Shown here: one piece after another, positions 8,378-15,865 of the stretch | How positions within the stretch are numbered: the first letter of the stretch is position 1 | Layout of the letters: every line of letters starts with the position of its first letter | NCBI GenBank assembly: GCA_022451765.1 | Contig: JAKUNY010000006.1 | Span: forward strand, 1-24,266 | Length of the DNA stretch: 24,266 nucleotides | Reading direction: 5' to 3' | DNA from: Candidatus Poseidoniaceae archaeon | GTDB lineage: Archaea > Thermoplasmatota > Poseidoniia > Poseidoniales > Poseidoniaceae | Made by a program: the position numbers and the translations under genes | Notes under the pieces: generated by a model | Database searches by the model: none | Seen by the model: the letters and a program-made list of their open reading frames with translations, nothing else | What the model was told of the DNA's origin: nothing

Positions 8378-9706
8378 GTGGTTGATTCTACTAACCTTTG
8401 GGATGTGGTCGTAAGGACCCTTGTAACAAGTGGTTCTGCGACCATTATAGCGGGAACGTTTGCCATTGGATTCGCAATGATTCTTGCAAATGTCAGATGG
8501 AGAATTAAACCCTTTTTACGAGCAACAATACAGGCACTGTATGGACTTCCTCCCGTCGTTGTAGGTGTTGCAGTCTACATTGCATTGAGTAAGAATGGAG
8601 TTTTTGGTTCACTCAACTGGTTGTTTACAATTCAAGGCATGATCGTCGCTCAAACCTTCCTCATCTTCCCTCTTGTTCTCGGCGTCTCGTGGACAGCACT
8701 TGAACGCGTTTCCTCGGAGAAACGTGATGTGTTTCGTGTCATGAATGCTACAAAGAGACAACGCGTATTCCTCGAGATGTATTGCGCCAGAAGAGGCATA
8801 ACCAATGCAGTGCTTCTTGGATTTGGTCGAGCTATCGCAGAGGTAGGCGCTGTAATGATGGTTGGGGGAAACATCGCGGGTAAGACCCGTGTCCTGACAA
8901 CGAGTGTGGTGCTTGAAACAAGTGTTGGACATTTGGATGCTGCATTGCAATTGGGTCTTGTTCTGTTATGCATTTCACTCGCCACTGCATTCGGCCTACA
9001 ATTTGTTCAGTACATTCGTTTCTTCGAGCAACAAACCCTTGGAGGGGAGGAAGCGCTCGATCAGACATTCGAAGAATTCAATGCGGTATGGGAAAATCTG
9101 ACCGTCGAGAAGGATGGTACGAAAATTATTGCTTCGTGTTCATTAGACGTTTCTAATCGTGAAATTGTTGCACTAATGGGGGAATCTGGCTCAGGGAAGT
9201 CAACATTGTTGAGAGCTATGGCGGGCCTAGAGAATGTGCCTACAGATTACAGTCGAGATTTGGCTTACGTTTCTCAAAATCCTGTCTTGGTTATGGATAC
9301 AGTTGCAAACGAACTCGAACTCTCGTCAAGATTGCATGATGATTTGCCAAATTCAGGCATCCATTACGCTTCACTTTGTGGTTTTGAAGAAAAGGGTGGT
9401 CAGCGGACTGATTCATTATCGGGTGGAGAGGTACAGCGTCTCGCGTTTCTTCGAGCATTGTCAATGAACCGGAAGATTTTGCTTCTTGATGAGGTAACGT
9501 CCGAACTTGATGGCTCTTCTGTTGAACGAATTGAGAAACAAATTGAAGTGTTTAGGGACCGAGGGGGAGGGGTTGTTTTTGCAACTCACAACCCATTCCA
9601 AGCCGAGCGATTGGCTGATCGTATACTCTACATCCACAATGGAAGATTGATCCATGAAGACAACGAGGTTTCAAACCAAATCCTTGAAGGCCGACGAATT
9701 GGTTAG
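8378..9706 (+). CDS. Tungstate ABC transporter, fused permease and ATP-binding protein (TupB-TupC)
   Basis: One 442-residue chain carries both membrane and energy-coupling parts of a tungstate (or molybdate) importer. Residues 1-215 are a multi-TM permease with the EAA-loop sequence GRAIAEVGAVMMVGGNI (150-166) typical of TupB. Residues 235-430 are an ABC ATPase: Walker A GESGSGKS (268-275), Q-loop VSQNP (298-302), signature LSGGE (347-351), Walker B ILLLDE (367-372) and H-loop THNP (403-406). These are normally two genes, and there is no stop or frameshift between the parts. The GTG start is the only usable one near the first TM segment; a nearby ATG at 8373 is in another frame and soon stops. 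The binding protein TupA is encoded on the opposite strand, overlapping by 4 bp at the 3' end. Confidence 0.92.
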   Translation: MVDSTNLWDVVVRTLVTSGSATIIAGTFAIGFAMILANVRWRIKPFLRATIQALYGLPPVVVGVAVYIALSKNGVFGSLNWLFTIQGMIVAQTFLIFPLVLGVSWTALERVSSEKRDVFRVMNATKRQRVFLEMYCARRGITNAVLLGFGRAIAEVGAVMMVGGNIAGKTRVLTTSVVLETSVGHLDAALQLGLVLLCISLATAFGLQFVQYIRFFEQQTLGGEEALDQTFEEFNAVWENLTVEKDGTKIIASCSLDVSNREIVALMGESGSGKSTLLRAMAGLENVPTDYSRDLAYVSQNPVLVMDTVANELELSSRLHDDLPNSGIHYASLCGFEEKGGQRTDSLSGGEVQRLAFLRALSMNRKILLLDEVTSELDGSSVERIEKQIEVFRDRGGGVVFATHNPFQAERLADRILYIHNGRLIHEDNEVSNQILEGRRIG

Positions 9707-10527
9707 GTTGCTGGTGCACCGCCATGGAAAAGCGTTTCATTCTTGACAGTGTAATTTTCAATTTCCTCCGATGATGAAACTAGGAAATCGCGTAAAGCAG
9801 TTGTTGATTCACGGTGTTGATTGTCCATAAGTAAAATCGAATATGGATTAATCAGTACAGTGTCATTGAATTGATGGATGATCATATTTGTGTTGTCTTG
9901 ACGGTACAACGCTGTACCTCGGTCAGACAGTGTCCAACACTCCAATTCATTTGAAATTGTAATCGCAGCACCCATACCTTGGCCGATCGATTGATAACCA
10001 TCCCAAACAGGATGGTATCCTAATTCATCCTCAACGAATTCAGCTTCGGATTGATTTGAAAACATTCTCCAGAGCTCTTGTTCTTTCTGATGAGTGCCTG
10101 ATTCGTCACCACGAGAGACAAAACACTGATTCTCCTCAATGATATAATCAAGGGTTTCCGATAGATTTCCAGAGACGTTGATTGGACCAAGTAAAACGAA
10201 GCGATTCCAAGCGAATGTCGTCCGATTTTCTGCAAACCCGTCAGCGATAAATTCCATTTCTCGAATAGGATCGTGTACAATGAGGACATCGACATCGTTG
10301 TTTTGTGCAAGCGACATTGCTGCTCCAGAACCAACTGCAATCACATCGATTTGTGTTCCAGTACGTTCTGTATATTTTGGCAACAATTCAGTAAGTAATC
10401 CAGAGTCTTGAAGAGAGGTTGTCGTTGCCAGCCGTATCGTTGGGGTTTGGGGTTCACCCTCAGCTTGCAGACACCCTTGGAATGAAGGGAGAATCATTAA
10501 GAAAATTACAACGAAGAATCGGTTCAT
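9703..10527 (-). CDS. tupA: Tungstate-binding lipoprotein TupA
   Basis: Extracytoplasmic receptor that captures tungstate and delivers it to the TupB-TupC fusion encoded opposite. A short hydrophobic N-terminus ends in a lipobox (PSFQGC, Cys19), so it is probably lipid-anchored. Family marks are LATTTSLQDSGLL near residue 35, VDVLIVHDP, RFVLLGP, FVSRGDESGTHQKEQELW and SIGQGMGAA, all characteristic of TupA-like oxyanion receptors rather than ModA. Length (274) is normal. Its ATG begins 1 bp after the stop of the zinc-ribbon gene, so it is expressed from that upstream unit. Thus the receptor and the fused transporter are in separate convergent transcripts. Confidence 0.94.
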   Translation of the reverse strand: MNRFFVVIFLMILPSFQGCLQAEGEPQTPTIRLATTTSLQDSGLLTELLPKYTERTGTQIDVIAVGSGAAMSLAQNNDVDVLIVHDPIREMEFIADGFAENRTTFAWNRFVLLGPINVSGNLSETLDYIIEENQCFVSRGDESGTHQKEQELWRMFSNQSEAEFVEDELGYHPVWDGYQSIGQGMGAAITISNELECWTLSDRGTALYRQDNTNMIIHQFNDTVLINPYSILLMDNQHRESTTALRDFLVSSSEEIENYTVKNETLFHGGAPAT

Positions 10528-10528
10528 T

Positions 10529-10819
10529 TCAATCGAACGTCATCACATTACCGCATTCTGGATATGTGCATGTAACTGTATATCTAGCCTTGGTCGGTTT
10601 GCGGATTTTCAACATCGACCCGCACATATCACATTGAATGTTGATGGTTTCAGGTTCCTGTGGTTTCGGAGTTTCTCCAAGCGTTCGACCAACCTCAGTG
10701 GACCATCCCAAGGAATCTGTGTAGGTGTCAGCCTTTTTGATCTTGCTCTGACGGAGAGATAACCGTAACTTACGTTTCCTTCGGGGACGTTTCTTTCCAC
10801 CAGGTGCTTTTGCTGCCAT
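10529..10819 (-). CDS. Small basic zinc-ribbon protein, unknown function
   Basis: A 96-residue protein with two parts. Residues 1-30 are very rich in Lys and Arg (GGKKRPRRKRKLRLSLRQSK) and could bind nucleic acid. Residues about 60-95 hold two Cys pairs, CDMC and CTYPEC, spaced like a zinc ribbon. I do not recognise a named family. It lies 52 bp after the beta-CASP RNase gene and 1 bp before tupA, so one transcript may carry all three. A role in RNA or transcription is suggested only by the basic tail, the zinc ribbon and the RNase neighbour. The short length, start position and tight spacing support a real gene. Confidence 0.8.
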   Translation of the reverse strand: MAAKAPGGKKRPRRKRKLRLSLRQSKIKKADTYTDSLGWSTEVGRTLGETPKPQEPETINIQCDMCGSMLKIRKPTKARYTVTCTYPECGNVMTFD

Positions 10820-10871
10820 GCTATCGGCTATCGCTTTAGGTTGATGTATTCAACCCCTTCGGCTGATTGAA

Positions 10872-12185
10872 TCAATCCAAAATGCCCGGAATACCATTTT
10901 CTGGAGTATGGACTCTGTGTCCGTTCGCTTCAAGAGCATCGACAAGAGGAGGGCGTGCCATGTTTGGATCTGAATGATAGATAACGACGTCTTCTGCTTG
11001 GCATTCTTCAGCGAATTGAACGATTTCTTGATGTCCTGCATGTGTGGAAAATGAATATTGGTCCACATCGAGCTCAATGCTTGCGAGTTTACCGAATATA
11101 GGCACTCTTGCTTCTTCGAGTAACCGGCGACCGCCCGTGTTTCGGGCTTGATATCCTGTGAGTAAGATCGCATTCTTGCGGTCGTGTCGGAGTCGGTTTA
11201 GGTACCATACAGAGGGCCCACCATCCAACATACCGGATGTCGAAACAATCACATCTGCGTCTAAAGCTTTCTTGCGGTCCGATTTACTTGAGACCCGTCG
11301 ACACCAGCGCCAAGCGGACTCAAGTGCTGATGGGTCTCGTAGGGTTTCTGGATGATCCATCTGCAATCGAGCGACCCGCTTACCCATACCATCGACATGC
11401 ACATTAAGTTCTGGTAGATACTTGTGAAGGAGCATGACGACGTCTTGCGTGCGCCCATTGGCAAATGCGGGCACAAGTGCAGTTCCCCCACGATTAACAA
11501 CCTCAATCACGCGTTCAATAAATCGTTCATTCTCTTCTTCCTTCGGAGGGTGATCTCGTCCTCCGTACGTTCCCTCTACAAACAGAACGTCTGATTTTAC
11601 TGGTTTTGCTCCTATTGTTAACTGAGAATCTCTTGTGTCAAAATCACCGGAAAAAAGGACTTTTTTGTTTGGAGTCTCGACATGTAGCATCGCAGCTCCA
11701 GGAATATGTCCTGCTTTGTGAAGTTCCAGTTTCCAATCGTCTTGACGCCAAGATTCATTGAAGGGATGTGTTTTCCAAGCAGACAGCGCAAGATCGATAT
11801 CACGCTTGTCCCATGGTAGTGGATATCCTTCAATTGATGATACCTTGTGGCAATCATACCACATCATTTCTGAAATTGCTGCAGTAAGATCCGTTGCGTG
11901 GAGTGTTGTATTATGATTTGAGGCAAGCCATGGAACCATTCCAAGATGGTCAATATGAGAGTGAGTGATAATTGCATTCGATACGTGAGGAGCTTCGTTA
12001 GGATAGCGTGGTGGTTTTGTCGGAGCAATCCCGTAATCCAATAAGAGACGATTCGACGTAGGATCTTCGAGAACGATTCCAACGTTTCCTACCTCGTTAC
12101 CGCCACCAAGGTAGTGGTAGCGCAATCCGCTATCGGGGGGGGAATTTGGGTAACTCGAGGTTCGGCCCGGGGCGTACACGACCAT
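10872..12185 (-). CDS. Beta-CASP metallo-beta-lactamase RNase (archaeal CPSF-like)
   Basis: Predicted zinc-dependent RNase (endo- and/or 5'-3' exonuclease). Visible motifs are HSHIDH (75-80), the third metal ligand in AGHIPGAA (His160), SGDFDTRD (Asp181), beta-CASP motif A VEGTYG (Glu204), motif B THAGH (His382) and motif C YHSDP (His404). The RNA-specificity segment SGMLDGGPSVWYLNRL (317-332) and LTGYQARNTGGRRLL fit the archaeal CPSF group. There is no N-terminal KH pair, so it is closer to the shorter archaeal aCPSF2-like form than to aCPSF1 (about 640 residues). The ATG at 12185 is the first in the frame and gives a standard N-terminal beta strand (YHYLGGGNEVGNVG). Related hydrolases look alike, so the RNA substrate is inferred from the beta-CASP motifs. 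Confidence 0.9.
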   Translation of the reverse strand: MVVYAPGRTSSYPNSPPDSGLRYHYLGGGNEVGNVGIVLEDPTSNRLLLDYGIAPTKPPRYPNEAPHVSNAIITHSHIDHLGMVPWLASNHNTTLHATDLTAAISEMMWYDCHKVSSIEGYPLPWDKRDIDLALSAWKTHPFNESWRQDDWKLELHKAGHIPGAAMLHVETPNKKVLFSGDFDTRDSQLTIGAKPVKSDVLFVEGTYGGRDHPPKEEENERFIERVIEVVNRGGTALVPAFANGRTQDVVMLLHKYLPELNVHVDGMGKRVARLQMDHPETLRDPSALESAWRWCRRVSSKSDRKKALDADVIVSTSGMLDGGPSVWYLNRLRHDRKNAILLTGYQARNTGGRRLLEEARVPIFGKLASIELDVDQYSFSTHAGHQEIVQFAEECQAEDVVIYHSDPNMARPPLVDALEANGHRVHTPENGIPGILD

Positions 12186-12508
12186 ACCTTAACGGTTCTA
12201 CCGGTAGCAATGAACTTGTGGGTCGCACCCCTCTATTTCTACTGGAGTCTTTACAGATGGTTTTGATGAAGAATTTGATGAGAATTTACCATTAATAATA
12301 TACACTCTACGCGACAAAATACGATTGTGCTTTGTTGATTCTATCGTTTTTATTTGCCTTGTTGATCATATTCAATTTCAAAATTATCTCGAGTGGAAAC
12401 GAAGGGGTGTGAGAACGTGGTCTCCGAAAACTCATGTACTGTAGAAATTAATTTCCACTGCGGTCTCTTTTTTGCCGCTAACAACAAATATCTAATGCAA
12501 GATGAAAT
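12186..12508. other. Intergenic region between divergent RNase and ferredoxin genes
   Basis: 323 bp without a supported gene. It contains two small hairpins near the RNase start (CGGT-TCT-ACCG at 12193-12203 and GGGT-CGC-ACCC at about 12220-12230). It also holds an AT-rich stretch (TTAATAATATA, about 12292-12302) that could serve as a TATA element for either direction. A frame open from 12214 to 12444 lacks an ATG and shows no recognisable protein. No tRNA or other structured RNA was recognised. Confidence 0.5.
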
Positions 12509-12721
12509 ATGCCAGTGTCCACTGGAACGATCTTGGCTCATCCTCATTTCCTCGTGGATGATGATTTGTGCTATGGGTGTGGTGCATGTGTTGCGATTTG
12601 CCCAACCATTGCTCTATCAATGAATGGGTTGCTTGCTATTGTTGAACAATCCCAATGCACATATTGTGAATTATGTATTCCAAGCTGCCCTGTTGATGCG
12701 CTGATGATTGAACAAAGGTGA
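12509..12721 (+). CDS. Dicluster 2[4Fe-4S] ferredoxin
   Basis: A 70-residue low-potential electron carrier. Two full clusters are visible, each with the spacing CxxCxxCxxxCP: CYGCGACVAICP and CTYCELCIPSCP. The order and length match clostridial-type ferredoxins. The ATG gives a short lead-in before the first cluster. The stop overlaps the Shine-Dalgarno motif of the next gene, a Rossmann-fold protein, so this ferredoxin is a plausible electron donor for it; in archaea ferredoxins are known partners of flavin-dependent reductases such as geranylgeranyl reductase. The physical partner is inferred from adjacency only. Confidence 0.92.
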   Translation: MPVSTGTILAHPHFLVDDDLCYGCGACVAICPTIALSMNGLLAIVEQSQCTYCELCIPSCPVDALMIEQR

Positions 12722-12725
12722 GGGT

Positions 12726-13418
12726 TTGAGAGTACTGATTGTTGGTGCGGGACTGGTCGCTTTTGGGTGTGCACATTCTGCTATTCAAGACTCTCACGAA
12801 GTTTACGTGGTCGATCATTCCATTGAATTTGGCCTACCAAACGTATGGCCAAGTGTTCTCTTCAACCGAGAATCAATACCTCTCGCTTTTTCAACAGATC
12901 AACAATTTGAAGGAACGGATTCGGCTTTTCGTCATGAATGGATCATGAAAGGCATGAGTATTGAACTAGCGAAGCAGGGAACCTTATTTTCACATCGAAC
13001 CCGAGTAGTTTCAACATCCAAGAATTCTGAAGGCTGCTATAACGTTGAATTGGTTGGCGCAGGACAACTCAACGGAAAGCTAACCTTTGACGTACTAATT
13101 GATACAACACAAGACACTTGGATACCGTGGGCGTCTCCCCACAACATCGGAGATTCAACAAACAGATATTCTGTAGAGCGTGAGAACGCAACAGGATTCG
13201 TACACCTACAGTCACAAAGCTCTGAATTTTCAGACGCGATTTATCAAATAAATCGACAGGATGGTTTGTGGGAGTCATGGTATACTGGAATTCACGAATC
13301 AAACAATCTAAAAGTGATTGAAATTATAGCGACCATGCTCCCTGTAAATCACGCTCTGTGGGATTGCACAGAACGCTTTCAAACGGGTACTGCAATATGG
13401 AATGAGGTGATATCTTGA
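12726..13418 (+). CDS. Short FAD/NAD(P)-binding Rossmann protein, possible geranylgeranyl-reductase-like flavoprotein
   Basis: The N-terminus RVLIVGAGLVAFGCAHSA with VYVVDHS at the end of the second strand is a dinucleotide-binding fold. No substrate-binding domain is recognised in the rest. At 230 residues it is much shorter than archaeal geranylgeranyl reductases (about 390-450) or most flavin monooxygenases, so it is a compact or reduced member. The TTG at 12726 is preferred over the TTG at 12708 because GGTGA (12717-12721) lies 4 bp upstream, the same SD-to-start spacing as the next gene, and because the Rossmann strand then starts at residue 2. It lies between a ferredoxin and alaX and overlaps alaX by 4 bp. 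The reaction is unknown; a ferredoxin-fed reduction is a reasonable guess. Confidence 0.72.
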   Translation: MRVLIVGAGLVAFGCAHSAIQDSHEVYVVDHSIEFGLPNVWPSVLFNRESIPLAFSTDQQFEGTDSAFRHEWIMKGMSIELAKQGTLFSHRTRVVSTSKNSEGCYNVELVGAGQLNGKLTFDVLIDTTQDTWIPWASPHNIGDSTNRYSVERENATGFVHLQSQSSEFSDAIYQINRQDGLWESWYTGIHESNNLKVIEIIATMLPVNHALWDCTERFQTGTAIWNEVIS

Positions 13419-14143
13419 CAACAAAAAAACTCTACCTTGAATCAATAGAAGCTGCCTACTTAGAGGAATTCTCAGCGAAGGTTTTGGCTATTGACCAGAA
13501 CAAAGTAATTCTCGATCAGACATTATTCTACCCATTAGGAGGCGGTCAAAACTGGGACCTGGGTACACTTCAGGGTCCGAATGGTGAGATGAACGTCGTT
13601 GAAGTCCGTGGAAGAGATTCAATTCATCACACCGTCGACGACACTTTTGATCTTGAAGTCGGGGATGCCGTACATGGAAAAATAGATTTCGAGCGGCGCT
13701 ATGCACATATGAGAATGCATACAGCACAACATCTCGTCAGCGGTATAGCATACGAAATGTTTGGGGGAGTACGAACAGTTGGGAATCAGATACACACAGA
13801 TCAGTCTCGTATTGACTTCAAACCTATACAGTTCACAGAAGAAATGTTGGCAAATCTACAGGAATCTGTAAATCACCAAATTACACAGAATCTAGATGTC
13901 ACTGACTCACAAATGACCCGCGCCGAAATCAACTCAATTATGTCCGAAGAACGAACGAACATGGACCTTTTACCATCCTTCATCACGGACCTTCGTGTTA
14001 TTACTATCGGTGATAAACAGGATCTCTGTCCGTGCGCTGGGACTCATGTTCGAAATATTTCTGAAATAAAAGGGATAGAATTTACCGGGAAGAAATCAAA
14101 AGGTAAGGGAACACAGAGGGTAACATATAAGCTCATTGAATAA
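13415..14143 (+). CDS. alaX: Alanyl-tRNA editing protein AlaX (AlaX-M type)
   Basis: Free-standing trans-editing hydrolase that removes Ser or Gly wrongly attached to tRNA-Ala. The GGGQ motif of the N-terminal barrel (FYPLGGGQ, 38-45) is followed by the zinc-site motif HTAQH (102-106) and CPCAGTH (205-211), giving the HxxxH...CxxxH ligand set. The length of 242 matches the AlaX-M class, which has the extra N-terminal domain but lacks a C-terminal extension. The start is TTG with a strong Shine-Dalgarno GAGGTGA four bases upstream; this TTG overlaps the stop of the flavoprotein-like gene (TTGA). Placement after a ferredoxin and a flavoprotein is unusual, and no functional link is known to me. 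Confidence 0.94.
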   Translation: MTTKKLYLESIEAAYLEEFSAKVLAIDQNKVILDQTLFYPLGGGQNWDLGTLQGPNGEMNVVEVRGRDSIHHTVDDTFDLEVGDAVHGKIDFERRYAHMRMHTAQHLVSGIAYEMFGGVRTVGNQIHTDQSRIDFKPIQFTEEMLANLQESVNHQITQNLDVTDSQMTRAEINSIMSEERTNMDLLPSFITDLRVITIGDKQDLCPCAGTHVRNISEIKGIEFTGKKSKGKGTQRVTYKLIE

Positions 14144-14154
14144 TTATTCAAATA

Positions 14155-14170
14155 ATAAAAAAAATAAAGC
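14155..14170 (-). terminator. Oligo-T terminator for the Cys-rich protein gene
   Basis: Read on the minus strand, the short convergent gap contains T8 (14157-14164) within TTTATTTTTTTTATTATT, about 25 bases past the stop of the gene that ends at 14190. Archaeal RNA polymerase terminates at such T runs without a hairpin. The whole 46 bp gap is AT-rich; I see no comparable T run for the plus-strand gene alaX. Confidence 0.5.
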
Positions 14171-14189
14171 ATTTTCAAATAATATCAAA

Positions 14190-14891
14190 CTAATTATCAT
14201 CATCAAGCATACCTAGGACGTCTGATACAGTCGATTGCCAAACGTTTTTCTTTGCCTTTCTTTGATGCAACTCTTCATTTTCTAGAATCTCAAGGATGTC
14301 TTCATCGACATCAGCATTTTTTGCCTTAATGTTTGCACGGGTCACCATTTCAATGTCTTCACCAGCTCGATCAGAACGATCCACAGGCATGATGTCTTTA
14401 CTCGGAATCGTTCGACCAGCGTGGTATTGATTTGTGTCAATATCGGTCTCATCCCAAGTATCCGACCCTATTTTCCTGGCAGCTTCGGGCCCAGGAGGCT
14501 TGTTTTTCCATCGGTTTTTATTCGCAATATCTTGAATGATGTTCTGTTTTTCAACCTTTTTTTGATTCTCAAAAATTTCTAAAACATCTTGTTCGGTTTG
14601 ATTTTGTTTTTCTGTAATGTATTGACCTGCCCGACGTTGTTGTTCCACCAACCAAGGCCCATGAACAGGATCATTGTCGTGTCGGTGAGGTGCTACAGAC
14701 ATAGCTAACAACTCTTTCGCAAATTGGTAAAAAGGATCTTCAGCAGGGGCCTTTGCAATCTCTTCGCGAATACGACGATGTGAGGCGATGCATTTCTGAC
14801 AGCGAGAACTTCCAGACTCATCCGGTTCATCGCACCATAGACAACACGCCTGAAACCCCATATCCTTCATTGCTCGCCTTGGCATAGACAT
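14190..14891 (-). CDS. Unknown protein with N-terminal four-Cys zinc-finger-like motif and charged tail
   Basis: A 233-residue soluble protein that I do not recognise. Residues 16-34 read CCLWCDEPDESGSSRCQKC, two CxxC pairs likely to bind zinc. The rest is hydrophilic, rich in Gln, Lys, Glu and Asn (about 90-130), with two similar acidic stretches, EQDVLEIFENQKK and DEDILEILENEE; the second follows a region ending KAKNADV. These LEI(F/L)EN repeats may be short helical binding motifs. There is no membrane segment. ATG codons at residues 1, 3, 8 and 11 make the exact start unsure; the first is used. It stands alone, convergent with alaX and divergent from the M50 protease gene. Confidence 0.75.
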   Translation of the reverse strand: MSMPRRAMKDMGFQACCLWCDEPDESGSSRCQKCIASHRRIREEIAKAPAEDPFYQFAKELLAMSVAPHRHDNDPVHGPWLVEQQRRAGQYITEKQNQTEQDVLEIFENQKKVEKQNIIQDIANKNRWKNKPPGPEAARKIGSDTWDETDIDTNQYHAGRTIPSKDIMPVDRSDRAGEDIEMVTRANIKAKNADVDEDILEILENEELHQRKAKKNVWQSTVSDVLGMLDDDN

Positions 14892-15109
14892 GGATGCTCA
14901 TACTATCGTAGTTGTTCAAACACATGAAGTCTCGTACATCGCGAGCGAGGATTCAAAGAAGACCATGTTTTGAGAGAATCATGGTTCGAGACCCACGTGC
15001 GGACATTATTGAACCAAGCCCATTCACTGGTGGGCGGCAAAAGATACACCGCGTTCATGCAGGGCAAAGACCATTACCAAACTCTCCAGTTAACAGCTTC
15101 TTTAGTGTC

Positions 15110-15865
15110 ATGTCGCAAACACAACCTACCTTACACAAAGGTGGAATATGGCACTTTAGCGATGAAGAAAAAAAACACCTTCTCTATGCGACCGCAGCAT
15201 TCACCCTCGCTCTTGGTTTTCTGAGTGCACAAGGGTTGCGCGGACTTTCAAGCGGACTTTCCTCTTGGGTTCTCCAAATACTACTCTCGATGCCAATTAT
15301 GCTGATCGCAGTTGGACCCGCATTTGTCCTTCATGAGATTGGTCACAAAATCATAGCAAAGAAGAATGGCTGTTGGGCAGAGTTTCGAGCAGACCCAAAA
15401 GGCCTTCAATTCGGTGTTCTGATATCGCTCTTCTTGGGTGTCTTGTTCATGGCTCCGGGAGCTGTTATGGTTGCAGGTCTTGTCACGCGCCGACAAAACG
15501 GACACATTGCAATAGCAGGACCAATGGTCAATCTCGGTTTGTTTGTGATAGGAATCCCATTAGGAGCTCTCTTGTTTATGTTAACCAACGCTCAGGATTA
15601 CAGTAATCTCGCTTATTTGCAAGATGGAACTCTGATCTGGCAATCAATGGTTTATGACGGGGTCCTTTACTGGATCGGGGCAAATTTAATTCTTGGTATA
15701 TTCAACATGCTTCCATTTGGCCCTCTCGATGGAGTAAAGGTAAAAGATTGGAGCAATGGCGTTTGGTGGACACTTTTCCTTGTCCTCTTGTCACCCGTTG
15801 TCATCTATTTGACGACACCTTATTCACCAATGACCTTGGTCATTTGGCTGTCAAATCTAGTTTAG
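15110..15865 (+). CDS. M50-family intramembrane zinc metalloprotease (site-2-protease-like)
   Basis: Multi-pass membrane protein with the zinc motif HEIGH in the second hydrophobic segment (LHEIGHKIIAKKNGC) and the second metal motif FGPLDGVKV near the C-terminus, where the Asp is the third ligand. About five hydrophobic segments are visible. Members cleave membrane-anchored substrates within the bilayer. The start is uncertain. The ATG at 15110 gives a short lead before FSDEEKKHLL and the first membrane helix, as in other short archaeal members. The frame is open further up, to an ATG at 14981 and a TTG at 14912, which would add an Arg-rich extension of 43 to 66 residues. The stop TAG at 15863-15865 directly abuts the stop of the convergent 679-residue gene, with no spacer at all. 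Confidence 0.87.
   Translation: MSQTQPTLHKGGIWHFSDEEKKHLLYATAAFTLALGFLSAQGLRGLSSGLSSWVLQILLSMPIMLIAVGPAFVLHEIGHKIIAKKNGCWAEFRADPKGLQFGVLISLFLGVLFMAPGAVMVAGLVTRRQNGHIAIAGPMVNLGLFVIGIPLGALLFMLTNAQDYSNLAYLQDGTLIWQSMVYDGVLYWIGANLILGIFNMLPFGPLDGVKVKDWSNGVWWTLFLVLLSPVVIYLTTPYSPMTLVIWLSNLV

Noticed and set aside
12214..12444. Open frame of about 77 codons in the RNase-ferredoxin gap (contains FDEEFDENLP)
   Set aside because: No ATG or GTG start and no recognisable domain; the only in-frame TTG is late. Likely chance, though a decayed gene cannot be excluded.
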